Shown piece by piece: positions 27,572 through 35,961 of a DNA stretch of 64,000 bases. Positions within the stretch are counted from its first letter, which is position 1. Each line of letters begins with the position of its first letter. Where the stretch lies: assembly GCA_965213525.1 (NCBI GenBank), contig OZ243889.1:3246514-3310513 (forward strand), in the 5' to 3' direction. The position numbers were made by a program, and so were the translations under genes. The notes beneath the pieces are model-generated. The model was given only the letters and a program-made list of their open reading frames with translations, made no database searches and was not told where the DNA came from. The stretch is from G965213525 sp965213525. Its GTDB lineage: Bacteria; Actinomycetota; Acidimicrobiia; Acidimicrobiales; Poriferisodalaceae.

Positions 27572-27976
27572 TCACCTCGGGTCCACGGTCCGAGGCTCCA
27601 CCCCGGCGCGCTGGTGGAACTCGGCGGCGTCGACCATGACCCGCACGATGCGCCCACCGGCGACGAGACCGGCTCGGTCGGTGAGGGTGACGGCGAAGGT
27701 GAGGCGGCGGCCCTCGATGCGCTCGAGGGTGGCGCTGGCCTCGACCTCGGTGCCGACCGCGGAGGGGCTGAGGTGCTCGAGCGAGGCCTTCATGCCCACC
27801 GTCGTGCGCCCCTCGGGGAGGCACCCGGCGATGGCGGCCATCGCGGCCGCCTCGCAGAGCGCCAGCACCCGGGGGGTGCCGAGCACGTCGACCTCCCCCG
27901 AACCGAGCGCGCGTGCCGTATCAGCCTCGGCGACGGTGGCGGGCAGCGTGGCGCTCAGGCCGGGGGCGAGGGTCAC
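27572..27976 (-). CDS. Hotdog-fold thioesterase (FlK-like)
   Basis: 134 residues. The pattern 'LALCEAAAMAAIAGCLPEGRTTVGMKASLEHLSPSAVGTEVEA' is the fluoroacetyl-CoA thioesterase-like branch of hotdog proteins, with the catalytic Glu in CEAA and the downstream His in EHLSP. It probably hydrolyses an acyl-CoA in the cytoplasm; the acyl group is unknown. A TAGGGT box ends 6 nt before GTG 27976, giving a leaderless start. It is divergent from tldD and close to dxs, but a functional tie is not evident. Confidence 0.78.
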   Translation of the reverse strand: MTLAPGLSATLPATVAEADTARALGSGEVDVLGTPRVLALCEAAAMAAIAGCLPEGRTTVGMKASLEHLSPSAVGTEVEASATLERIEGRRLTFAVTLTDRAGLVAGGRIVRVMVDAAEFHQRAGVEPRTVDPR

Positions 27977-27982
27977 GCCGGT

Positions 27983-27988
27983 ACCCTA
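27983..27988 (-). promoter_or_regulatory. -10 element TAGGGT for the thioesterase gene
   Basis: On the minus strand TAGGGT lies 6 nt before GTG 27976. It is part of a near-palindrome GGTACCCTAGGGCC shared with the divergent tldD side. Confidence 0.5.
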
Positions 27989-28032
27989 GGGCCGGCTCCG
28001 GGCGGTCGTCCGGTCCACGACGAGGAGGCCAC

Positions 28033-29427
28033 GTGCTCGATCCCGAACTGGTCCGATCGACCCTCGACGTCGCCCTCTCAAGGGGTGGCGACTTCGCCGA
28101 GGTCTTCGTCGAGGACCGCCGCCGCCAGGGCGCGCTGCTCGACGACGGGCGCATCGAGCAGCTGAGCTCGGGCCGCGAGCGCGGTGCGGGGGTGCGCGTC
28201 GTGGTGGGCGAGTCCACCGGCTTCGCCCACACGGCCGATCTGAGCGATCACGGCCTGCGGGCTGCTGCCCAGCGCGCCGCCGCGGCAGCGCATGTCGGTG
28301 GCTCATCCCGAGGTCCGACCAAGCTCGTGGCCCGCGACGGCACCGACGTCGGATCACCTGCGGTCATGCCCGAGACCGTGGACAAGGTCACCAAGGTCGC
28401 CCTGTTGCGCCAGGCCGACGAGGCCGCCCGTGCCGTCGGGGCCCAGATCAGCCAGGTGTCGGCTCGCTACGGCGAGTCGCGCCGGCGGGTCATGGTCGCC
28501 AACAGCGACGGCGTGCTCGCCGGTGACGACCAGGTGCGGACGTTGTTCTCGGTGGCCACCGTGGCCACCGGTGACGCCGGCATGCAGACCGGGCGAGAGA
28601 CCGTCGGCCACACGGTCGGCTTCGAGCTGTTCGACACCGTCGACGTCACCGAGCTCGCCCGTCGGGCCGCCCAGCGGGCCATCACCAAGCTGGCCGCCCG
28701 ACCTGCGCCGAGCGGGGAGGTGCCCGTCGTCATCGCCCGGGGCGGGGGCGGGGTGCTGTTCCACGAGGCCTGCGGACACGGCCTCGAGGCCGACCACGTG
28801 CGCAAGGGGTCCTCGGTGTTCGCGGGGCGGGTCGGCCAGCAGGTGGCCTCGCCGCTCGTCACGCTCGTCGACGACGGCACCATGGCCGGTGAGTGGGGTG
28901 CGCTGTCCATCGACGACGAGGGCGCGCCGACCGAGCGCAACATGTTGATCTGCGACGGCGTGCTCACCGACTACATGTACGACCTGTTGCGCTCACGGGC
29001 CGAGGGACGTCCCCAGTCGGGCAACGGCCGGCGGGAGTCCTACCAGCACCTGCCGATGGTGCGGATGACCAACACCTACGTCCTGGACGGCACGGGCACC
29101 GCCGAGGACATCGTCGCTGACACGCCCTCTGGCGTCTACGTGGCCCAGCTCGGTGGCGGTCAGGTCAACACGGCGTCGGGTGACTTCGTGTTCGGCATGA
29201 CCGAGGCCTACCTCATCGAAGGTGGTCGCATCACCGAACCGCTGCGGGAGGGCAACCTCGTCGGCAACGGTCCCCGGGTGCTCGCTGACATCGACGCCGT
29301 GGCCGCCGACTTCGCCATGGGGTCACCGGGCACGTGCGGCAAGGACGGCCAGGGCGTGCCGGTCGGCGACGGTCAGCCGACGCTGCGGGTTCCGACCGGT
29401 CTCACCGTGGGCGGGACCGCCGGGTGA
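28033..29427 (+). CDS. tldD: TldD metallopeptidase subunit
   Basis: 464 residues. TldD with TldE (PmbA) forms a heterodimeric zinc protease that degrades unfolded peptides and matures some ribosomal peptides such as microcin B17. The metal site HEACGH, preceded by GGGGVLFHEA and followed by GLEADHV, is intact near residue 245. The C-terminal block 'GTCGKDGQGVPVGDGQPTLRV' is also family-typical. Start GTG 28033 has an excellent ribosome site, GAGGAGG at 28022-28028. Its stop overlaps the start of a 41-codon ORF, which in turn overlaps pmbA, so the three would be translated together. Confidence 0.93.
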   Translation: MLDPELVRSTLDVALSRGGDFAEVFVEDRRRQGALLDDGRIEQLSSGRERGAGVRVVVGESTGFAHTADLSDHGLRAAAQRAAAAAHVGGSSRGPTKLVARDGTDVGSPAVMPETVDKVTKVALLRQADEAARAVGAQISQVSARYGESRRRVMVANSDGVLAGDDQVRTLFSVATVATGDAGMQTGRETVGHTVGFELFDTVDVTELARRAAQRAITKLAARPAPSGEVPVVIARGGGGVLFHEACGHGLEADHVRKGSSVFAGRVGQQVASPLVTLVDDGTMAGEWGALSIDDEGAPTERNMLICDGVLTDYMYDLLRSRAEGRPQSGNGRRESYQHLPMVRMTNTYVLDGTGTAEDIVADTPSGVYVAQLGGGQVNTASGDFVFGMTEAYLIEGGRITEPLREGNLVGNGPRVLADIDAVAADFAMGSPGTCGKDGQGVPVGDGQPTLRVPTGLTVGGTAG

Positions 29428-29549
29428 GCCAGGTGTCGGCGATCCGCCGCGCTCGACGGGGCGCCGAGCGGGTCCTCGGGCTTTGGGCCGGCGATGACGA
29501 GCTCGGCTCCTGCTCCTGTGACGACGAAGAGGTCGGTGCATGGAGCTGA
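29424..29549 (+). CDS. 41-residue micro-ORF between tldD and tldE
   Basis: Start GTG 29424 overlaps the tldD stop by 3 nt. The stop, 29547-29549, lies inside the first codons of pmbA. Third codon positions are about 80 per cent G/C, first positions intermediate and second positions lowest, the pattern of a real gene in this genome. The N-terminal half is basic (SAIRRARRGAERVLGLW). The C-terminal half is acidic with a Gly-Ser-Cys-Ser-Cys stretch (DDELGSCSCDDEEVGAW). The acidic codons also contain the ribosome site of pmbA (GAAGAGG). It could be a small partner or a peptide substrate of the protease. Alternatively it is only a coupling device. Confidence 0.5.
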   Translation: MSQVSAIRRARRGAERVLGLWAGDDELGSCSCDDEEVGAWS

Positions 29550-30883
29550 TCGACCTGGTCGACCGGGTGGTGTCGCGTGCCCATGACGGCGAGCAGGTCG
29601 AGGCCTACGCCGTGCAAGGGCGAGAGACCGAGATCCGTGCCTACGGCGGCGAGATCGAGTCGTCGACCTCAGCGGAGTCCGCCGGCATCGGTGTGCGGGT
29701 CGTGGTCGCCGGGCGCGAAGGGTTCGCCCACGCCGGCAGCCTCGACGCCGACGTCGTCGACGAGACCCTGGCCGAGGCCCGTGACAACGCCCGCTTCGCC
29801 ACCGCCGAGGAGTGGGTGGGCCTCGTCGAGCCCGACGGCGTCGTGCCCGTCGACCTCGAGCTGTGGTCCGACGCGCTGGCCGGGGTGAGCGAGGACGACA
29901 AGCTCGAGCTGGCGTTGTCGACCGAGCGGGCCGCCAACGCCGCCGACGCCCGCATCACCGGTGTCGAGTCGGCCGACTACTCCGACTCGATGGTCGAGGC
30001 GGCGATCGCCACGACCGCCGGGGTGAGGGGCACGTCGCGCCGCAGCGCCTGCTACGTGGTGGCCAGCGTGCTCGCCGCCGACGGCGACCGCACCCAGACC
30101 GGGTTCGGCTTCTCGGTCGGTCGCGACCCGTCCGAGCTCGACGTCGAGGTGGCGGCCGCCGACGCCGCCGTCCGGGCCACCCGGCTGTTGGGGGCGACCA
30201 AGCCCGCGACGATCCGCACGACCGTCGTGCTCGACCCCTACGTCACCGCCCAGCTGCTGGGCATCCTGGGCGGCACCCTCGGAGCCGAGTCGGTGCTGAA
30301 GGGCCGGTCGCTGTTCGCCGAGCGGGTCGGCGAGCAGGTGGCGGCCGAGGCGGTGACCATCGTCGACGATCCGACCGACGAGCGCTTCTTCACCGCCGGA
30401 CGACTCGACGGCGAGGGCCTGGCCACCCGCCGCAACGCCCTGGTCGTCGACGGCGTGCTGCAGGGCTTCGTCCACAACGGCACGACGGCCCGGCGCATGG
30501 GCACCGTGTCGACCGGTTCGGCGGTGCGGGGCTACTCCTCCACCCCTGGGGCCGGCTGCCGGGCGGTGGCCCTGGCCCCCGGCGACCTCGACCGGGAGGC
30601 CCTGTACGCCCGGGTCGGTGACGGGGTGCTCGTGCAGTCGGTCAAGGGGCTGCACAGCGGGGTCAACCCCGTGAGCGGCGACTTCTCCACCGGGGCCGAG
30701 GGCCTGCGCCTGCGCGACGGGGTGCCCTCTGAGCCGCTGCGGGAGTTCACGATCGCCTCGACCCTGCAGCGCATGCTGCTCGACGTGGTCGCCGTCGGCG
30801 CCGACCTCGAGTTCCTCCCCATGTCAGCCGCCGGGGTCAGCCTCGCCATCGAGGGCGTCTCGGTCTCGGGCGCTGCCGCCTGA
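29540..30883 (+). CDS. pmbA: TldE/PmbA metallopeptidase partner subunit
   Basis: 447 residues of the PmbA/TldE family, the subunit without its own metal site that completes the TldD active chamber. The N-terminal domain (VEAYAVQGRETEIRAYGGEIESS) and the C-terminal barrel (GFVHNGTTARRMGTVSTGSAVRGY, SGVNPVSGDFS) are complete. As expected it lacks the HExxxH motif. Start ATG 29540 is served by GAAGAGG at about 29526-29532. It ends the tldD operon; a separate promoter follows for the PHP gene. Confidence 0.92.
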   Translation: MELIDLVDRVVSRAHDGEQVEAYAVQGRETEIRAYGGEIESSTSAESAGIGVRVVVAGREGFAHAGSLDADVVDETLAEARDNARFATAEEWVGLVEPDGVVPVDLELWSDALAGVSEDDKLELALSTERAANAADARITGVESADYSDSMVEAAIATTAGVRGTSRRSACYVVASVLAADGDRTQTGFGFSVGRDPSELDVEVAAADAAVRATRLLGATKPATIRTTVVLDPYVTAQLLGILGGTLGAESVLKGRSLFAERVGEQVAAEAVTIVDDPTDERFFTAGRLDGEGLATRRNALVVDGVLQGFVHNGTTARRMGTVSTGSAVRGYSSTPGAGCRAVALAPGDLDREALYARVGDGVLVQSVKGLHSGVNPVSGDFSTGAEGLRLRDGVPSEPLREFTIASTLQRMLLDVVAVGADLEFLPMSAAGVSLAIEGVSVSGAAA

Positions 30884-30924
30884 GGGCTCGGGCGCTTCCA
30901 ACCGGGTCGGTGCCGGCCCGCCGC

Positions 30925-30930
30925 TAGGGT
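30925..30930 (+). promoter_or_regulatory. -10 element TAGGGT for the PHP gene
   Basis: TAGGGT, 9 nt, then ATG 30940; leaderless arrangement. Confidence 0.5.
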
Positions 30931-30939
30931 GCGCCCGCC

Positions 30940-31659
30940 ATGGCCGACCCACGTCCCGATGCCGTGGCGCGCCACCCACACCTCGGCGCCGCCCAGCCGC
31001 CGGGAACGATCCGGGCCGACTTCCACCTGCACACGATGTGGTCGGGGGACTGCACCACCACGCCCGACGAGCTGATCGGCGCCGTGGTCGCCAGCGGTCT
31101 CGACGTCGTGTTCATCACCGACCACCACGCCATCGCTGGGGCCGCGGCGCTCACCGGTCCCCTCGCCGAGCTGGGCCGTCGGGTGGTGGTCGGCGAGGAG
31201 GTGCGCGCCCACGACGGCGAGCTCATCGGGTGGTTCCTCACCGAGCGCGTCCCCCAGGGCCTGTCCACGGTCGAGACCGCCCAGCGCATCCGCGACCAGG
31301 GTGGGCTGGTGTACGTGCCCCACCCCTTCGACCCGATGCGTCGCTGCCTGGCAGAGCCGGCGCTGTTCGACCTCATCGAGCGAGGGCTGGTCGACGCCCT
31401 CGAGGTCCACAACGCCAAGACCTCGCTGGCGTCGCTGAACCGCCGCGCGACCGAGGTGGCTGCTGACGCCGGGCTCGCCGGGGCCGCCGGCAGCGACGCC
31501 CACGTGCCTGACGCCCTCGGTGCGGCCTACGTCGAGCTCGCCGACTTCGACGGGCCTGACGACCTGCTGGCGGCGCTCGCCACCGCCACCGTGGTCGGGC
31601 ACCACTGGGACCGGGCCCGGCCGTGGTCTGCACGGGTCGTGCCGTCGGTCGACAGTTGA
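30940..31659 (+). CDS. PHP-domain metal-dependent phosphoesterase
   Basis: 239 residues of the polymerase-and-histidinol-phosphatase family. Metal-binding motifs in order: DFHLHTMWSGD, ITDHHA, GEEVRAHDGELIGW, VPHPFDP and GSDAHVPDALG. All the usual His/Asp ligands of a three-metal site are present. Stand-alone members hydrolyse nucleotide or sugar phosphates; the substrate here is open. It precedes uppP by 59 bp and may be transcribed with it. Confidence 0.85.
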   Translation: MADPRPDAVARHPHLGAAQPPGTIRADFHLHTMWSGDCTTTPDELIGAVVASGLDVVFITDHHAIAGAAALTGPLAELGRRVVVGEEVRAHDGELIGWFLTERVPQGLSTVETAQRIRDQGGLVYVPHPFDPMRRCLAEPALFDLIERGLVDALEVHNAKTSLASLNRRATEVAADAGLAGAAGSDAHVPDALGAAYVELADFDGPDDLLAALATATVVGHHWDRARPWSARVVPSVDS

Positions 31660-31718
31660 GACGTGCCTGACCGACCCGAAACGATGGCTCCGGAGCGCCG
31701 ACCCCGGCGAGGTGGCAG

Positions 31719-32546
31719 GTGAGCCTGTTGCAAGCGTTGGTCCTCGGCATCGTGCAGGGCCTCGCCGAGTTCCTGCCCATCTCGTCGAGCGGGCACCTCG
31801 AGCTGGTTCGCTGGGTGTTCGGGTGGGACCCCTTCGAGGGCGACCAGCTGCTGGAGCAGACCTTCGACGTCGCGGTGCACCTCGGCACCTTGGCCGGTGC
31901 GATCAGCTACCTCTGGCGTGACGTCGTCCGCTACTCGGTGGCCGGCCTCGGCCCGATCCTGCGCCGCCGCCCCGTCGACCTCGACGGGCGCATCGCCTGG
32001 TTCCTCATGCTGTCCATGCTGCCGGCGGTGGTGACCGGCCTGCTGTTCGAGGACGTGCTGGCCGTCGAGCGCATCGCCCTCATCGGTGCGTGCCTCGTCG
32101 TGTTCGGCCTCGTGCTGCAGTGGGCTGACTCGTTGCCCGGCGATCGGGCCGAGTCCAGCTTCGGCCTGCGCGACGCCCTGTTGATGGGCACGGGCCAGGC
32201 CCTGGCCCTCCAGCCCGGTGTCTCCAGGTCGGGCGCCACGATCACCGTCGCCCGCGTGCTCGGCTTCACCCGCTCGGATGCGGCACGCCTCGCCTTCTTG
32301 ATGAGCCTGCCGGTCATCGCCGGCGCAGGGGTGTACCGGGGTCTCGACGTCATGAGCAAGGGCATCCCGGCCGATCTGCGCGCCGGTTTCGCCGTGGGGA
32401 TGGTCGCTTCGGCGGTGACCGGGTGGTTGGCGGTGTGGGGCACGCTGCGCCTCGTGCGCACGCGGACGTTCTTGCCCTTCGTCGTGTACCGGGTGGTCCT
32501 GGGCCTGGCGGTCATCGTCGCCGTCGCCGTCGGCTTCCGGGCCTGA
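31719..32546 (+). CDS. uppP: Undecaprenyl-diphosphatase
   Basis: 275-residue integral membrane enzyme (BacA) that dephosphorylates undecaprenyl pyrophosphate to recycle the lipid carrier of cell-wall synthesis. The two signature loops are EFLPISSSGHLELV near residue 20 and PGVSRSGATIT near residue 165, holding the catalytic Glu/Ser/His and Arg/Ser. Helix count and length fit the family. Overproduction is known to give bacitracin resistance. Convergent with the SAF-domain gene. Confidence 0.94.
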   Translation: MSLLQALVLGIVQGLAEFLPISSSGHLELVRWVFGWDPFEGDQLLEQTFDVAVHLGTLAGAISYLWRDVVRYSVAGLGPILRRRPVDLDGRIAWFLMLSMLPAVVTGLLFEDVLAVERIALIGACLVVFGLVLQWADSLPGDRAESSFGLRDALLMGTGQALALQPGVSRSGATITVARVLGFTRSDAARLAFLMSLPVIAGAGVYRGLDVMSKGIPADLRAGFAVGMVASAVTGWLAVWGTLRLVRTRTFLPFVVYRVVLGLAVIVAVAVGFRA

Positions 32547-32563
32547 CCAGCCCGGGTGCTCGC

Positions 32564-33166
32564 TCAGCGGGGCGATCCCACGATGATCGGCACCAGCGCC
32601 CCGCTGGTGAGCGACCGCACCACCTCTGGTCCCCGCTCGGCGGGCACGGCCACGGTCACCGAGCGGTCGTCCAGGGCGATCACATCGCCGCGAGCCAGCG
32701 GGCGCGCCGCGTCGAGGGCGTCGACCGCCAGCAGCTCGAGGCGATCGCCGACCGCCATGCCCGGCGGGGTCCCCTCGATGGGCATCGTCACCCCGACGCT
32801 GTTCGGCCCGAGCAGCGCCGGCACCGGTCCCAGTCCCGCCGGGGCGAGGCGGCGCTCGGCGATGGCCTCGCCGGCGAGCAGATCCGCAGCGGCGACCCGG
32901 CCGATGACGTCACCGGTGGCGGCATCGGGTGGGACCTCATCCACCACCCGTTGCTCGACCCGCAGGTCAGACGACGAGATGGGTGAGCCCGCAGCTACGT
33001 CGCCGGCGGCGACGACCACGGCCATCGTCGGCTGCTCGTCGCGCTCGGCGCCCCCGAGGACCACGAAGGTGGCGCCGGCCAGGCCGACGGCGAGGACGAC
33101 CACGGCGAGGGGCCGACGGTAGAGGCGCCAGAGCCCGTGACGGACGCGACGGAAGATCGTGGGCAC
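32564..33166 (-). CDS. SAF-domain protein (CpaB/RcpC-like), membrane anchored
   Basis: 200 residues. One N-terminal helix (PLAVVVLAVGLAGATFVVLGG) is followed by an SAF domain (MAVVVAAGDVAAGSPISSSDL, DVIGRVAAADLLAGEAIAERRL). This is the layout of CpaB, the Flp-pilus assembly protein. The C-terminal part (MPIEGTPPGMAVGDRLELLAV, SVTVAVPAERGPEVVRSL) also agrees. No other tad/flp genes are in the window, so the role in pili is uncertain. The leader carries a TAGCGT box about 45 bp upstream. Confidence 0.75.
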   Translation of the reverse strand: MPTIFRRVRHGLWRLYRRPLAVVVLAVGLAGATFVVLGGAERDEQPTMAVVVAAGDVAAGSPISSSDLRVEQRVVDEVPPDAATGDVIGRVAAADLLAGEAIAERRLAPAGLGPVPALLGPNSVGVTMPIEGTPPGMAVGDRLELLAVDALDAARPLARGDVIALDDRSVTVAVPAERGPEVVRSLTSGALVPIIVGSPR

Positions 33167-33259
33167 GACGCAACTCCGAGGAGCTGACGGGGGAAGCCGA
33201 TGCTGACGCTAGTCGGCGCCCCCAGCGTGCGGCCAGGCCGGCGCCTGCTCGGTCGCGGG

Positions 33260-33691
33260 CTAGTCGGTGCCCTTGGTCGACGAGCTGGACGACGACGATG
33301 CCGAAGACCCCTGCGACGACGAGTCTGCGCCCTTCGACGACGAGCTCGCGCCCTTCGACGGTGAGTCCGCGCCCTTCGACGAGCCGCCGTCACCTGCACC
33401 AGACCCGCGATCGGAGCTCTTCGATGAGCCGTCGCTGTCACCTGAGCCACCGCCGCCCGAGCCGCTGTCGCTGCTCGATCGTCCCTGGCGACCCTGCCCC
33501 GAGCCCGAGCCGTTGCGGCTGTCGGTCTTGTAGAACCCGCTGCCCTTGAACGAGATGCCCGGGGCGGAGAACACCTTGACGAGGGCCTCGGCCTCACAGC
33601 GCGGACACGTCGTCGCCGGCGCGTCCCGCATCGATTGGACGAGCTCGAAGCGGTGCCCGCATTCCTTGCAGGCGTAGTCGTAGATCGGCAC
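33260..33691 (-). CDS. FmdB-family zinc-ribbon protein with long Ser/Gly/Lys tail
   Basis: 143 residues. The first about 50 form an FmdB/CxxC zinc ribbon (PIYDYACKECGHRFELVQS and TTCPRCEAEALVKVFSAPG), a small regulatory or metal-binding family normally of 60-110 residues. The remaining about 90 residues are low complexity, with SSSKGAD/SPSKGA-type repeats rich in Ser, Gly, Lys and Asp. The tail is likely disordered. Start GTG 33691 is 8 nt after a minus-strand TACACT box. It is divergent from galU with 37 bp between starts. Confidence 0.82.
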   Translation of the reverse strand: MPIYDYACKECGHRFELVQSMRDAPATTCPRCEAEALVKVFSAPGISFKGSGFYKTDSRNGSGSGQGRQGRSSSDSGSGGGGSGDSDGSSKSSDRGSGAGDGGSSKGADSPSKGASSSSKGADSSSQGSSASSSSSSSTKGTD

Positions 33692-33699
33692 GGCGAGCG

Positions 33700-33705
33700 A
33701 GTGTA
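33700..33705 (-). promoter_or_regulatory. -10 element TACACT for the FmdB gene
   Basis: Minus-strand TACACT, 8 nt before GTG 33691. It sits in the very short (37 bp) intergenic space shared with galU on the other strand. Confidence 0.45.
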
Positions 33706-33728
33706 CGCAGGCCAGCCAAGATGGGGAC

Positions 33729-34625
33729 ATGAGCCACGCCGTCAGGACCGCCGTCATCCCCGCCGCCGGTTTCGGGACCCGCTTCTTGCCGGCCACCAAG
33801 GCCGTGCCGAAGGAGATGCTGCCGCTCGTCGACAAGCCGTCGATCCAGTGGGTGGTCGAGGAGGCGGTGCGGGCCGGCATCACCAACGTGGCGCTGGTGA
33901 CCACTCGGGCCAAGGCGACGATCGAGGACCACTTCGACCGGGCACCTGAGCTCGAGGCGACCCTCGAGGCGGCCGGCAAGACCGAGCAGCTCGAGCTGAT
34001 CCGCTCGATCGCCGGCCTGGCCGAGGTCATCGCCGTGCGCCAGGGCGAGGCGGCCGGGCTGGGCCACGCCGTCGGCTGCGGGCGCACCGTGGTCGGTGAC
34101 GCCCCGTTCGCCGTGATGCTGCCCGATGACATCATCCACCCGTCCTCTGACCTGCTGGGTCAGATGATCGCCCTACAGGCCGACACCGGCGGGGCCGTCA
34201 TCGCGCTGATGGAGGTGCCGCCCGAGCGGGCGTCGGCCTATGGGTGTGTGAGCGTCGCCGAACGCGACGGCGACGTCGTGCGCTTCGATGACCTCGTCGA
34301 AAAGCCCCCGGCGGGCCAGGCCCCCTCGAACCTGGCGATCATGGGGCGCTACGTCTTCCCGCCCGATCTGTTCGCCGCCATCGACCGCACCCCCCCGGGC
34401 AAGGGCGGCGAGATCCAGGTGACCGATGCGATCGTCGAGCTGGCCCGCGACGGTCGGGGCCACGGCGTCGTGCTCGACGGGGGGCGATTCGACACCGGCG
34501 ACAAGGGCGACTACCTGCGAGCCGTCGTCGAGCTGGCCCTCGAGCACCCGACGCTCGGCGAGGCCTTCGCCGACGACCTGGTCGAGATCGTCACCCGGCG
34601 CGGCCTGATCCACCGGTCGTCGTGA
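33729..34625 (+). CDS. galU: UTP--glucose-1-phosphate uridylyltransferase
   Basis: 298 residues. GalU makes UDP-glucose from UTP and glucose 1-phosphate for envelope glycans. The nucleotide loop is IPAAGFGTRFLPATKAVPKEMLPLVDKP, with later blocks GLGHAV, LPDDII and the product-site EKP loop (VEKPP). Length is normal. The stop overlaps the moeA start (GTGA). galU next to a moeA-like gene is a conserved actinobacterial arrangement. Confidence 0.95.
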   Translation: MSHAVRTAVIPAAGFGTRFLPATKAVPKEMLPLVDKPSIQWVVEEAVRAGITNVALVTTRAKATIEDHFDRAPELEATLEAAGKTEQLELIRSIAGLAEVIAVRQGEAAGLGHAVGCGRTVVGDAPFAVMLPDDIIHPSSDLLGQMIALQADTGGAVIALMEVPPERASAYGCVSVAERDGDVVRFDDLVEKPPAGQAPSNLAIMGRYVFPPDLFAAIDRTPPGKGGEIQVTDAIVELARDGRGHGVVLDGGRFDTGDKGDYLRAVVELALEHPTLGEAFADDLVEIVTRRGLIHRSS

Positions 34626-35830
34626 TCTCCCTGGACCAAGCGCGCGCCCACGTCGCCGAGCGCTGCGGTGCGCTGGCGCCCCGCCGGGGGCCCGTGGCAG
34701 ACGCCTTGGGTCTGGTGCTGGCCGCCGACGTCGTGGCCACCGAGGCCGTGCCGCCGTTCGCCAACACCGCCATGGACGGCTTCGCCCTCCGGGCCGCTGA
34801 CACCCGCAGCGCCCCCGTCGAGCTCGACGTGGTCGGCACCATCGCCGCCGGGGACCCCGGTGACATCGAGGTGGCGCCGGGGACGGCGGCCCGCATCATG
34901 ACCGGGGCCCCCATGCCCCCCGGGGCCGACGCGGTGGTGATGGTCGAACGGACCCGCCAGCGCGGTGACCGGGTGACGGTCGAGGTGTCGGTCGAGGCCG
35001 GCAACCACGTCCGAGGACCGGGCGAGGACGTGACGCCTGGTCAGACGATCGCCCGGGCGGGTCAGCGCTGCACCCCCGGGCTGCGCGGCGTGCTGGCCAG
35101 CGTCGGGGTCCGCGACGTGTTGGCGCACCCCCGCCCCCGCGTCGGGGCGATGTCGACCGGTGACGAGCTCGTCGGTGACGGGTCGGCGCTCGGTCCCGGC
35201 CAGATCCGCGACTCGAACCGCCTGACGCTGCTGGGCCTGTTAGCCGCCGATGACCTCGAGCCCGTCGATCTCGGACTCGGCCGCGACGATCCCGATGAGC
35301 TGGCCGTGCGGGTGCGCGACGCGGTGGGCCGCTGCGACGCGGTGCTCACCTCGGGCGGGGTGAGCGTCGGCGACTTCGACCACATGACCGCCGTGCTCGG
35401 TGCGCTCGGCGACGTGCGCTGGATGCAGATCGCCATCAAGCCGGCCAAGCCCTTCGCCTTCGGCACCGTCGACGGGGTGCCCGTGTTCGGGCTGCCCGGC
35501 AACCCCGTGTCGTCGATGGTCTCCTACGAGCTGCTGGCGCGGCCCGGGCTGCGCCGCCTGGCCGGGTCCCGCCGGCCCGAGCGGGCGACGGTGTCGGCGG
35601 TGGCCGGAGAGGATCTGGGTCGTCACCCCGACGCCAAGACGCACTACCTGCGGGTCGTCTCGTCGAGGGGCGACGGGGGCGAGCTGGTCGTCCGCTCGGC
35701 GGGGGGCCAGGGCAGCCACGTCCTGCACGCCATGGCCGCAGCCGACGCCCTGGCCGTCCTGCCCGACGGGCACGGCGTCGTGGCCGGCGAGACGGTGCAG
35801 ATCCTGCGTCTCAGAGACCCCGACGCCTGA
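34622..35830 (+). CDS. moeA: Molybdopterin molybdotransferase MoeA, possible gephyrin-like Glp
   Basis: 402 residues. MoeA inserts molybdate into adenylated molybdopterin. Visible motifs: N-terminal AMDGFALRA, PGEDV, the MoCF-binding block TSGGVSVGDFDHM, PAKPFAFG and the GLPGNPVSS loop, then the C-terminal barrel. In corynebacteria a MoeA-like protein (Glp) encoded beside galU works in cell division with a membrane receptor GlpR. A GlpR-like gene lies 2 kb downstream here, so this copy may serve cofactor synthesis, division, or both. It is coupled to galU by a 4-nt overlap. Confidence 0.9.
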   Translation: MISLDQARAHVAERCGALAPRRGPVADALGLVLAADVVATEAVPPFANTAMDGFALRAADTRSAPVELDVVGTIAAGDPGDIEVAPGTAARIMTGAPMPPGADAVVMVERTRQRGDRVTVEVSVEAGNHVRGPGEDVTPGQTIARAGQRCTPGLRGVLASVGVRDVLAHPRPRVGAMSTGDELVGDGSALGPGQIRDSNRLTLLGLLAADDLEPVDLGLGRDDPDELAVRVRDAVGRCDAVLTSGGVSVGDFDHMTAVLGALGDVRWMQIAIKPAKPFAFGTVDGVPVFGLPGNPVSSMVSYELLARPGLRRLAGSRRPERATVSAVAGEDLGRHPDAKTHYLRVVSSRGDGGELVVRSAGGQGSHVLHAMAAADALAVLPDGHGVVAGETVQILRLRDPDA

Positions 35831-35942
35831 CACGGGGCGAGGCTGGGCCCCTCTCAGACCTTGCGGTGCTGGGCGGTGTGTGGTGCCGCTGGCGTCCGCA
35901 GTTCCGGTGGCGGGGGGCAGGGCACGGGGCGAGGCTGGGCCC
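35831..35942. repeat. 20-bp direct repeat between moeA and moaA
   Basis: The same 20 bp (CACGGGGCGAGGCTGGGCCC) occurs at 35831-35850, right after the moeA stop, and at 35923-35942, 8 bp before the moaA -10 box. The distance is 92 bp. It may be a duplicated regulator site or a small duplication; no hairpin was seen. Confidence 0.7.
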
Positions 35943-35949
35943 GGGCTCC

Positions 35950-35955
35950 TAGGGT
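35950..35955 (+). promoter_or_regulatory. -10 element TAGGGT for moaA
   Basis: TAGGGT is 6 nt before GTG 35962 (and 3 nt before GTG 35959), favouring the second GTG as a leaderless start. Confidence 0.5.
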
Positions 35956-35961
35956 GGGGTG

